Origin: Synergistaceae bacterium
Lineage (GTDB): Bacteria > Synergistota > Synergistia > Synergistales > Aminobacteriaceae
Reading direction: 5' to 3'
Assembly (NCBI GenBank): GCA_031270755.1
Contig: JAISWV010000360.1
Coordinates: 1 to 9,076 of the forward strand
Length of the DNA stretch: 9,076 bases
Shown here: positions 1-5,405 of the stretch, piece by piece
Layout: each line of letters starts with the position of its first letter
Position numbering within the stretch: position 1 is the first letter of the stretch
Made by a program: the position numbers and the translations under genes
Notes under the pieces: generated by a model
Seen by the model: only the letters and a program-made list of their open reading frames with translations
Database searches by the model: none
Told to the model about the DNA's origin: nothing

Positions 1-105
1 GAGGTTCACGCTCTCTGCGCCAGGTTGATATACGTGTCCGGCTACCGCCTGGGCGATATCGGAGAAGGGGGTTACGGCGTCACCGTCGTGGAGTTCGAAA
101 GGTGA
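1..105 (+). CDS. 3' end of an unrecognised protein (partial)
   Basis: Frame 1 is open from the first base to a TGA at 103-105 and gives 34 residues ending in GYGVTVVEFER. The Gly-rich stretch GDIGEGGYG followed by a hydrophobic beta-like strand looks like a real folded C-terminus, and the codon use is G+C-rich like the neighbouring genes. The start lies outside the window. I do not recognise the family. About 240 noncoding bases separate it from the next gene, so it is probably the end of a separate transcription unit. Confidence 0.5.
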   Translation, partial: EVHALCARLIYVSGYRLGDIGEGGYGVTVVEFER

Positions 106-174
106 GGGCGCGAAAACCAATGGCGAAGAACGGCATCAGGCGCTACAATAACCAATTATGACAATAAAAAATTT

Positions 175-282
175 CATTGTCGCTCCGGCATTCAGAAAAC
201 GCTGATAGTAAACCGAAAATCGCTGCGATCTCGGGTTTCTCATCGGAAATATTTTCGATGGTTTTATGCCGGAGCAATTATG
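175..282. repeat. MITE-like or structured intergenic element with 17-bp inverted ends
   Basis: Bases 175-191 and 266-282 are inverted copies matching at 14 of 17 positions, including a perfect 10-bp core (182-191 with 266-275). Inside, 196-200 pairs with 261-265. Two local hairpins follow: 210-238 (AAACCGA against TCGGGTTT, topped by ATCG-ctg-CGAT) and 241-260 (CATCG against CGATG). Together they form a three-way-junction-like fold. A 9-base direct repeat, caattatga, lies at 153-161 and 275-283 and overlaps the right arm. It could be a small non-autonomous element or a structured leader of the downstream operon, whose start codon is 64 bases further on. There is no T-run, so an ordinary terminator is unlikely. 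Confidence 0.5.
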
Positions 283-346
283 ATCGAGGCTTGAACATTT
301 ACCTCAGAAGAAGCGACGCCGGCGAGGATGAGGGTGGGAAAATTCG

Positions 347-1087
347 ATGAAGACGGGGAAATTACTGAATTGGTTGGCAAGCTTGTTTCATGTTGAAATT
401 GTTTGGATCGACAAGGGACAGGGAAGATGGGTAAGGCGGCGGCGCTATCATCCTTTGACGCGAATCGTCGTCATGGTGGCCTTGTTGACCCTGGGAATCT
501 CCTGGGGCGTGAATTTTTTCTTTTCTTCCCGCCCCGAACGAGAGGAGCCCCGGAATGAATCGCAGACGGCCCCTCTGGAGCAGAGAATCACGGAACTCAG
601 GATAACCGACTTTTTCCCCGAGCCAACCGTTTCCATCGACGCGTTTCCGGGGCCCGTCCCGGCGAAATTGTCCGTCGACGACGACGAATACTGGGTCCGG
701 ATCAATAAAAAGAATTACAGCCTGTATTTGTACCGCGGCGACGACGTGGAAAAATCCTATAGAGTGGCGGTTGGCAAAAACCCGGGCGATAAAGAACGCG
801 CGGGCGACAACAAAACGCCCAACGGCATTTTTACGGTGCAGTCCATCGAGGACGCCAGCGGCTGGACCCACGATTTTCGAGACGGCAAAGGCGTCATCAG
901 GGGCGCTTACGGACCGTGGTTTATCCGGCTTCGAACGGGCTGGCGGGGTATCGGCATACATGGAACTCACGCCCCCGACTCGCTGGGGTCCATGGTTTCC
1001 GAGGGCTGTATTCGCATGTCGAACGATGAACTGGAGGAGCTGAAACAAGTCGCATTCAAAGACATGAAAGTGGTGATCGAAGAATGA
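347..1087 (+). CDS. Membrane-anchored L,D-transpeptidase (YkuD domain)
   Basis: This 246-residue protein matches the YkuD family, which forms 3-3 peptidoglycan cross-links or attaches proteins to the wall through a catalytic Cys. A basic cytoplasmic stretch (residues 27-35, RWVRRRRYH) precedes a single hydrophobic segment (about 38-59), so the rest should lie outside the membrane. A roughly 55-residue acidic/Pro linker leads to the YkuD domain (about 115-245). The signature is visible: IGIHGTHAP with His205, then SEGCIRMSN with Cys221 as nucleophile. NKTPNG at 155-160 is also typical. The ATG follows a purine-rich gagggtggg. The stop overlaps the next gene's start in ATGA, implying translational coupling. 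The family call is firm; whether it cross-links glycan or does another L,D reaction cannot be read from sequence. Confidence 0.93.
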   Translation: MKTGKLLNWLASLFHVEIVWIDKGQGRWVRRRRYHPLTRIVVMVALLTLGISWGVNFFFSSRPEREEPRNESQTAPLEQRITELRITDFFPEPTVSIDAFPGPVPAKLSVDDDEYWVRINKKNYSLYLYRGDDVEKSYRVAVGKNPGDKERAGDNKTPNGIFTVQSIEDASGWTHDFRDGKGVIRGAYGPWFIRLRTGWRGIGIHGTHAPDSLGSMVSEGCIRMSNDELEELKQVAFKDMKVVIEE

Positions 1088-2160
1088 CCTGTACCGATGA
1101 ACGGAGAAAAAGCTCGGATCGCCGCTCCGGCGATAGAAGGGGAGCGGATGGAAGAGGAGCGGACAGAAGGCGGGATTTTCAAACGGCCGCGGCGTGGAGA
1201 GGACCGGAACGCCGCGTTTTCGAGCGGAGGAAATCGGAAAGACGAACGATCGAAAGGCGTTCGGCGATTCTTCCCGAGGGGTTGCACTTGCTGGATCTTC
1301 CTCAGAGCCGAGAGGGCTTCCGCCATCTCATTTCCGCGTGGTTTTTCGTGGATTCCCTGGGAAGAAGGGTGGTTGTCGATCCCGGTCCGCCGAGCACCAT
1401 CCCCTTGCTGTCCGATCAATTGTCCTCTATTGCCAACGGCGTCGACCTCGTCCTTTTGACGCATGTCCACCTGGATCACTCGGGAGGAGTGGGGCAGTTT
1501 TGCGAGCGCTACAAGGGCGCGAAAGTCATGGTTCACCCCAAGGGCAGAAAACACCTGACCCACCCCGAAAAACTGTGGCAAGCCTCCCTCGCCACCTTGG
1601 GAGACATCGCCGAGATGTACGGCGCTCCTCTGCCCTTGGCCCCGGAATCTCTTCTGGACTGGGACGGGCTTCAGGGCGTGACGGTCCTCGAAACGCCGGG
1701 ACACGCTCCGCATCATATATCGTTTCTCGTTCCCTTCAAGGGCGAAAGGCTCTTGTTCGTGGGCGAGGCCGCGGGGACCGTGCTTCCCTTGGCCGCGTCT
1801 CCCACTCTGCCCTACATGCACCCGGCGTCGCTGCCCAAGTTCGACTACACCAAGGCCCAGGACTCTCTCCATAAAATTGAAGAACTTCTTCAGGGCGACG
1901 AGCTCCTGTGCTATTCCCATTGGGGGGCGGCGCGGCGTGCCCGCAACCGGATCGCGCTGGCGAAAGGCCAGCTCGGCGATTGGCTTTCCGTCGTTTCCGA
2001 GATGAGATCACAGCCCGAAGACGCCATTGTGGACCACTTGCTTTCGCGCGACTCTCTTTTGAAGGGATACTCCGACTTGCCGGAGGACTTGCGCGAGCGC
2101 GAGCGCTTTTTCATCAAAAGCAGCGTGGAAGGACTTTTGGAGTACGTGCGGGAAGCTTGA
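1084..2160 (+). CDS. Metallo-beta-lactamase-fold hydrolase with Arg-rich pentad N-terminus
   Basis: This is a 358-residue MBL-fold protein. The zinc-binding set is visible: T126-H-V-H-L-D-H132, the GH of TPGH (His207), and His279 in YSHWG. The usual Asp of the fourth motif is Glu228 in FVGEAAG. The MBL core begins near residue 62. Before it lies a low-complexity tail with [DE]RR triplets, strictly 5 residues apart at 12, 17, 22 (as DGR) and 27, and again at 42, 47, 52 and 57. About 70 residues after His279 form a helical C-terminal part. The start is the ATG overlapping the stop of the L,D-transpeptidase gene, and no other in-frame Met occurs before residue 178. Substrate is unknown: the family includes thioesterases, lactonases, phosphodiesterases and glyoxalase II. 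The coupling hints at an envelope link, but this is inference. Confidence 0.85.
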   Translation: MTCTDERRKSSDRRSGDRRGADGRGADRRRDFQTAAAWRGPERRVFERRKSERRTIERRSAILPEGLHLLDLPQSREGFRHLISAWFFVDSLGRRVVVDPGPPSTIPLLSDQLSSIANGVDLVLLTHVHLDHSGGVGQFCERYKGAKVMVHPKGRKHLTHPEKLWQASLATLGDIAEMYGAPLPLAPESLLDWDGLQGVTVLETPGHAPHHISFLVPFKGERLLFVGEAAGTVLPLAASPTLPYMHPASLPKFDYTKAQDSLHKIEELLQGDELLCYSHWGAARRARNRIALAKGQLGDWLSVVSEMRSQPEDAIVDHLLSRDSLLKGYSDLPEDLRERERFFIKSSVEGLLEYVREA

Positions 2161-2171
2161 GTGAAAGTTTT

Positions 2172-2307
2172 GAGCTTGATATTGAGCTCGATATTGAAAA
2201 GATCAATATTGAAAAGCCGGTGAGCTGCCGATACGAAGCCCAAGGCTTTCTTTTATTCAGCGAGTTCAGCGAGCCGGCAAGCTATAAATTCAGCTCTTAT
2301 AAATTCA
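2172..2307. repeat. Cluster of short tandem duplications between convergent genes
   Basis: Three separate short duplications lie here. GAGCTTGATATT/GAGCTCGATATT is a 12-bp tandem pair (2172-2195), followed by the related palindrome TCAATATTGA (2203-2212). TTCAGCGAG occurs twice in tandem (2256-2273). The last 15 bases of the EIIA-like gene, on the minus strand, are repeated just after its stop (12 of 15 matching), so ELNL-stop is followed by another ELNL-stop. A fourth, dispersed pair is 2215-2226 and 2272-2283 (10 of 12). This looks like replication slippage in unconstrained sequence between two gene ends. Confidence 0.5.
2236..2254 (+). terminator. Weak candidate terminator after the MBL gene
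   Basis: AAGCC (2236-2240) pairs with GGCTT (2244-2248) across a 3-base loop and is followed by the T-rich tctttt. It lies 76 bases after the hydrolase stop, in a convergent gap where a terminator is expected. The stem is short, so this is tentative. Confidence 0.3.
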
Positions 2308-2767
2308 ATTCCATGATGGGGGTTTCGCCTCCTGTGTAAGGGCCGGGCAGGAGCGCCATCGACTTGACCCGATCCGGGTTCGTCACGAGAAACGGAGTCA
2401 CCGTTTCTTTACCGGCGGACGTGATCTTGGCCGCGTCGAAGCGGATCAGCGGTTGGCCTTGCTTTACGACGTCGCCCTGCCTGACCAATCCCTCGAAGAC
2501 CCCCTCCAGCTCGGCCGTGTCGATCCCCAGTTGGATCAGCAGCTCCGCTCCTTCCTCCGTTTTGATGCCGACTGCGTGACAGTTGGGGGAAAGAGTGATC
2601 ACCTCTCCCGCGCAGGGCGCTTTGACGGTGTCGTCTGTGGGTTCGATGGCAGTCCCGTCTCCCAAAATTTTCGTCGCGAACAGGGGGTCGGGGACGTCCG
2701 CCAAGTCCGCCTGAACCCCCGTGAGAGGGGCGACGCATTTCAATTTTTTAGCGCCGATACCGAACAT
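2297..2767 (-). CDS. Stand-alone PTS EIIA-glucose-like protein lacking the phosphoacceptor His
   Basis: At 156 residues it is the size of a free EIIA-Glc (Crr-like) domain and is collinear with the family: VPDPLFATKILGDGTAIEP (25-43), the PCAGEV beta turn (51-56), CHAVGIKTEEGAELLI (63-78), GIDT (81-84) and TPFLVTN (124-130). Canonical members take phosphate from HPr on a His in the segment VHFGIDT (His90 in E. coli numbering), helped by His75. Here the helper is kept as His64, but the acceptor is Gln79 (codon CAA), exactly 15 residues later as in E. coli. The fold is intact, so it is probably expressed but unable to relay phosphate in the usual way. No EIIB, EIIC, HPr or EI gene lies nearby. 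A gaaaggag Shine-Dalgarno (2779-2786) precedes the ATG. A role as a binding or regulatory protein is inference. Confidence 0.88.
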   Translation of the reverse strand: MFGIGAKKLKCVAPLTGVQADLADVPDPLFATKILGDGTAIEPTDDTVKAPCAGEVITLSPNCHAVGIKTEEGAELLIQLGIDTAELEGVFEGLVRQGDVVKQGQPLIRFDAAKITSAGKETVTPFLVTNPDRVKSMALLPGPYTGGETPIMELNL

Positions 2768-2792
2768 TTACGGAACCACTCCTTTCAAAACT

Positions 2793-2804
2793 TGTGCTCG
2801 CACA
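2793..2804. promoter_or_regulatory. TGTGC-TC-GCACA dyad, possible operator
   Basis: A perfect 5-bp dyad with a 2-base centre lies between the Shine-Dalgarno of the EIIA-like gene and the putative promoter upstream. It could be a repressor half-site pair or a small leader hairpin near the ribosome binding site. Which one cannot be told from one copy. Confidence 0.3.
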
Positions 2805-2814
2805 GGCGGCCCCC

Positions 2815-2842
2815 GTTCCAATGTTCCAGTTCCATCGTTCCA
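2815..2842. repeat. Four GTTCCA motifs (14-bp tandem pair)
   Basis: GTTCCA occurs at 2815, 2823, 2829 and 2837. The array is a 14-bp unit repeated twice, with 12 of 14 bases matching. On the minus strand it reads TGGAAC four times in the leader of the EIIA-like gene, downstream of the putative -10. It is either a simple slippage product or a cluster of protein-binding sites. Confidence 0.45.
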
Positions 2843-2863
2843 TGGAGCTCGCCTTCCTGCAGT

Positions 2864-2869
2864 ATTATA
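2864..2869 (-). promoter_or_regulatory. Putative -10 (TATAAT) for the EIIA-like gene
   Basis: A perfect TATAAT on the minus strand lies 97 bases upstream of the EIIA-like start. No good TTGACA is found 16-18 bases further upstream, so this is weak. The surrounding gagtataatac recurs upstream of the TauE-type gene. The plus strand reads TATTAT at 2863-2868, so rightward use is also possible. Confidence 0.3.
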
Positions 2870-2905
2870 CTCTGCTTTCAAAACCTCGACTCGAGCCCTG
2901 AATGG

Positions 2906-2929
2906 CGGCCTTTGGGTTTTGGCCGTTTT
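2906..2929 (+). terminator. Candidate terminator or attenuator hairpin upstream of the binding-protein gene
   Basis: CGGCC (2906-2910) pairs with GGCCG (2921-2925) around a 10-base loop and is followed by TTTT. It lies in the gap between the divergent EIIA-like and binding-protein genes. It could stop stray rightward transcription or act as an attenuator in a long leader. The short stem and short T-run keep confidence low. Confidence 0.3.
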
Positions 2930-3021
2930 GGGCGTGAAACGAGGTTTTTATTTTTATAGATTACTTTTTCAGAGCTTACGGATACGCAGAACGATTCTGA
3001 CGAAATAAAATATGAAAGGTC

Positions 3022-3048
3022 CGAGGCAGGTTTTTTCCTCATGCCTCG
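3022..3048 (+). promoter_or_regulatory. Leader hairpin of the binding-protein gene
   Basis: CGAGGCA (3022-3028) pairs perfectly with TGCCTCG (3042-3048) over a 13-base loop containing six T. An alternative pairing, GAGG (3023-3026) with CCTC (3037-3040), would exclude the longer stem. The hairpin ends 28 bases before the Shine-Dalgarno, inside the presumed 5' leader. It may affect mRNA stability or translation; it matches no riboswitch class I recognise. Confidence 0.35.
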
Positions 3049-3076
3049 ACGGCACCAAAAATTCAATTATTCATAT

Positions 3077-3085
3077 GGAGGAGGG
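3077..3085 (+). promoter_or_regulatory. Strong Shine-Dalgarno deciding the start of the binding-protein gene
   Basis: GGAGGAGGG lies 7 bases before ATG 3093, in contrast to the upstream in-frame ATG at 3012, which has only a poor purine stretch. It fixes the start at the beginning of the signal peptide. Confidence 0.8.
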
Positions 3086-3092
3086 CTTCGTA

Positions 3093-4238
3093 ATGAAAAG
3101 AGTTGCGGTGTTCTGTGTCGTGATGTCGTTGTTGTTGAGCTTCCCGGCGTGGGGGGCGGACACGATCAAGATCGGGGAGATCGCCACGGTGACGGGTGAC
3201 TTCGCGGCCTACGGCGTGGCGGAGGTCGAATCGGTCAAGATAGCTGTGGAGGAGATCAACGCGGCGGGCGGCATCCTCGGCAAGCCTATCGAACTCATCA
3301 TGTACGATTGTCGCACGCGGCAGGAGGACATGGTCAACGCAGCCCGGCGCCTGGTCGAATCGGACAAGGTGACGGCGGTCATCGGGCCCAGCGGAAGCGG
3401 ACTCTGTATTGCCGCCGCGCCCATTTTCAACAGGGGGCGGGTTCCCCACCTGGGCACATTGCCCACGAACCCCCTGGTCACAATGGACGAGCAGGGCAAG
3501 GTCCGCCCCTACAACTTCCGCATTTGTTTCCTAGACCCCTACCAGGGCCGTATGATGGCCTACTTCGCGGCCAAGGACATGAACCTCGTCAAGGCGGCGA
3601 TCCTCTACGACGTGTCCAGCGACTACTCTCAGGGGCAGCGGGAGTTCTTCATCTCCAGCTTCGAGGAATACGGGGGGAAGATCGTGGCCGACGAGGGGTT
3701 CCGGGGCGAGGACGTGGATTTCCGCTCCCAGCTCACCAACATCAAAGAGAGCGGCGCGGACCTTCTGGTCTTTCCTTTCATGGGCAAATCTCTGCCTTTG
3801 GCCGTGAGACAGGCCCGGGAGCTGGGCATTCAGCAAACGATCATCGGCGGCGACGGTTACGGCGATTTCATGTGGGAAGTGGCGGGGGACGCCCTGGGCA
3901 ACACCTACTGGGTCAGCCACGTGGACCGCTACGACCCCACCTTGCAGCCGTTCTTCGACAAATATAAGGAGAAGACGGGCACCGAGTGTCAGGAGTTCAT
4001 GAACGCCGTTATGGCTTACGACTGCATGTACTGGCTCAAGGACGCCATCGAGCGGGCCGGCACGGACGACCCCGTGAAGGTGCGGGACGCCCTGGAGGCC
4101 ACAAAAGGCCTGAAGCTGCTGCACGCCGTTTTGACCATGGACGAGTTCCACAACCCCAAGGACAAGGACGGCGTCATGCTTGTCTGCGACACCACCCAGA
4201 AAAAGGCGCTGTTCTTCAAGAAGGTCAAGCCAGAATAA
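3093..4238 (+). CDS. Periplasmic branched-chain amino-acid-type ABC binding protein (LivJ/LivK family)
   Basis: This 381-residue protein belongs to the type I periplasmic binding proteins (Peripla_BP_6) that deliver amino acids or related solutes to Liv-type ABC importers. MKRVAVFCVV plus the following hydrophobic stretch, ending AWGA before Asp23, is a clear signal peptide with a type I site and no lipobox Cys. Family landmarks follow: IKIGEIATVTGDFAAYG (25-41), INAAGGILGKPIEL (55-68), VIGPSGSG (97-103), the lobe crossing near YDVSSDYSQG (172-181), and IIGGDGYGD (250-258). The ATG at 3093 is chosen because GGAGGAGGG sits 7 bases upstream and the signal peptide begins there. An in-frame ATG at 3012 would add 27 residues that hide it. 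No permease or ATPase gene adjoins it, so it is an orphan binding protein here. The ligand is not readable. Confidence 0.9.
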   Translation: MKRVAVFCVVMSLLLSFPAWGADTIKIGEIATVTGDFAAYGVAEVESVKIAVEEINAAGGILGKPIELIMYDCRTRQEDMVNAARRLVESDKVTAVIGPSGSGLCIAAAPIFNRGRVPHLGTLPTNPLVTMDEQGKVRPYNFRICFLDPYQGRMMAYFAAKDMNLVKAAILYDVSSDYSQGQREFFISSFEEYGGKIVADEGFRGEDVDFRSQLTNIKESGADLLVFPFMGKSLPLAVRQARELGIQQTIIGGDGYGDFMWEVAGDALGNTYWVSHVDRYDPTLQPFFDKYKEKTGTECQEFMNAVMAYDCMYWLKDAIERAGTDDPVKVRDALEATKGLKLLHAVLTMDEFHNPKDKDGVMLVCDTTQKKALFFKKVKPE

Positions 4239-4269
4239 CAATAATGACAAATTTTCCCCGTTTCCGTCT

Positions 4270-4328
4270 GTAAACGTTCAAGTTCAGGGGGGCGGAGCTT
4301 CAGCCCAAAGCGGCCTTGCTTGCCCCCC
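4270..4328. repeat. 59-bp dispersed repeat, copy 1 (R1)
   Basis: It matches 5204-5262 at 53 of 59 bases in the same orientation. Within it GGGGGGC (4287-4293) pairs with GCCCCCC (4322-4328), and GCTT (4297-4300) can pair with AAGC (4308-4311). It sits between the convergent ends of the binding-protein and TauE-type genes. No T-run follows, so it is not a standard intrinsic terminator, though it could block transcription or protect mRNA ends as REP elements do. Confidence 0.85.
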
Positions 4329-4371
4329 GACGAAGTCGGACACCTGGAACAGCGGTATAAAACCCGGACCC

Positions 4372-5160
4372 TCAGCTGAGAATCAGCTTGATTGACGAGG
4401 CCAGGGCCAACACGAGTATGAGCTTTTTGAAGGCCTCTTGCGGCAGTTTTTTCGCAAAGACGATCCCTGCAAGCCCTCCCAGGACGATTATGGGGATCGT
4501 GGCGATGTCCAGTTTCAACGTCTCGACGCTCAACATGTCCAAGGTAAGAAACAAAGGCACCTTGAACCAGTTCATGAAAAAAGAACAGACCGCCGTCGTC
4601 CCCAGGATCGAGAACTTGTCGAGCCGCGCCAAAATCATGTAGAGGGCCATAATGGGACCTGCGGCGTTGGCCAGTGCCGAGACTAAACCCGCCGTCATCC
4701 CGAAAAAGGCGGACATGACCAAAGGAGGAGCTTCGACCGGCTCCAGGTTTTTCTTCCGTTTTTGCAAAAAGTCCGTTCCGGCGCTCAGGGTGACCAAGAC
4801 CGCCACCGTCCACCCGATAATGACGCCGAAGGTCCGGTCGTCCACCGCCCCGGCCACGAAGGAGGCGCTCCAGACACCCAGTCCCACGAACAACAGGTAT
4901 GGAAGACAATAACGGCTTTTGGCGAAGCGCCGGTAGTTCCACACCGATAAAACGTCGGCCAGCATGTAAATGGGCAGCATCAAGCCCACTGATATCTTCG
5001 GGGGAAAAACCATCGCGACCAAAGGAACGGCGAGGATGGTGATTCCGGGCAGTCCTGTTTTTGCGAACCCCACGATAAAAACGGCAAGACAAAAAACTCC
5101 CCACGACGAAAACGAAAGCCCCCACCGACCGAGCGACAGAAACTCATAGAGACTGGTCAC
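4372..5160 (-). CDS. TauE/SafE-family membrane permease
   Basis: This 262-residue, highly hydrophobic protein has about eight or nine predicted membrane segments (roughly 20-34, 38-55, 60-75, 86-106, 110-128, 148-172, 183-205, 218-236, 243-260). It has the family's paired layout: GFAKTGLPG (31-39) in the first half and SALANAAGPIMALY (161-174) in the second, with a cytoplasmic Lys-rich loop (132-138) between. The family exports sulfite, sulfoacetate or other organic anions; the substrate here is unknown. GAGGAG (5170-5175) is 9 bases from the GTG at 5158-5160. A TTG at 5167-5169, abutting the Shine-Dalgarno, would add 3 residues but is poorly spaced. It is a single-gene unit flanked by two copies of a 59-bp repeat and has no sulfur-metabolism neighbours. 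The stop lies in the palindrome CTCAGCTGAG. Confidence 0.88.
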   Translation of the reverse strand: MTSLYEFLSLGRWGLSFSSWGVFCLAVFIVGFAKTGLPGITILAVPLVAMVFPPKISVGLMLPIYMLADVLSVWNYRRFAKSRYCLPYLLFVGLGVWSASFVAGAVDDRTFGVIIGWTVAVLVTLSAGTDFLQKRKKNLEPVEAPPLVMSAFFGMTAGLVSALANAAGPIMALYMILARLDKFSILGTTAVCSFFMNWFKVPLFLTLDMLSVETLKLDIATIPIIVLGGLAGIVFAKKLPQEAFKKLILVLALASSIKLILS

Positions 5161-5191
5161 CGGCAACAACTCCTCATTGAGTAATCGTCGT

Positions 5192-5197
5192 ATTATA
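5192..5197 (-). promoter_or_regulatory. Putative -10 (TATAAT) for the TauE-type gene
   Basis: A perfect minus-strand TATAAT lies 32 bases upstream of the GTG start, just downstream of the 59-bp repeat. No convincing -35 is seen at normal spacing. The TTTGAAC of the repeat edge is close by, so the repeat may contribute to the promoter. Confidence 0.45.
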
Positions 5198-5203
5198 CTC
5201 CAT

Positions 5204-5262
5204 GTAAATGTTCAAACTCAGGGGAGCGGAGCTTCAGCCCAAAGCGGCCTTCCTTGCCCCCG
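5204..5262. repeat. 59-bp dispersed repeat, copy 2 (R2)
   Basis: This is the second copy of the element at 4270-4328, with six substitutions and no gaps. One of them (G to A at 5225) weakens the terminal G-run/C-run stem. It lies directly upstream of the presumed TauE-type promoter and downstream of the end of the coiled-coil gene. Its edge, on the minus strand, contains TTGAACATTTAC, also found exactly at 291-302 upstream of the L,D-transpeptidase. Confidence 0.85.
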
Positions 5263-5360
5263 GGCCATTGTGCGTCTGTGGTCATCTTGGTAATGTTTGA
5301 GGTCGTGAGTATAGTTCGGTATCTTAGCTGAATCTAGGTTGAAACGGAGGGCCGGCAAAA

Positions 5361-5405
5361 AGGCATCCCGTCAAGTCACCACTCTTTTGGAGTAAAACCT
5401 GACGG
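5361..5405 (-). terminator. Candidate intrinsic terminator overlapping the end of the coiled-coil gene
   Basis: On the minus strand CCGTCA (5400-5405) pairs with TGACGG (5368-5373), enclosing a second stem ACTC/GAGT (5381-5384 with 5390-5393). A run of five T (5357-5361 complement) follows shortly after. The hairpin spans the stop codon at 5376-5378. The gap of several bases between stem and T-run lowers confidence. Confidence 0.35.

Noticed and set aside
967..1920. Long open frame on the minus strand opposite the MBL gene
   Set aside because: It lies opposite a clear MBL gene, gives an Arg/Ser-rich product without family motifs, and is explained by G+C-rich codon structure.
2161..2220. In-frame 20-codon extension after the MBL stop, as if read-through
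   Set aside because: It is low complexity, comes from the 12-bp duplications, and no read-through signal is visible.
3012..3092. Upstream in-frame ATG of the binding-protein gene
   Set aside because: It would place 27 residues before the signal peptide and lacks a good Shine-Dalgarno, while ATG 3093 has an excellent one.
4287..4328. Hairpin of R1 as an intrinsic terminator
   Set aside because: No T-run follows on either strand, so it is listed as a repeat only.
3531..5125. Long minus-strand open frames across the binding-protein gene and into the TauE-type gene (3531-4250 and 4016-5125)
   Set aside because: Both overlap confidently identified genes in other frames, and their translations lack domain structure.
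4270..5262. Repeats R1/R2 considered as ends of an insertion sequence carrying the TauE-type gene
   Set aside because: They are direct rather than inverted, no transposase is present between them, and no target duplication is apparent.
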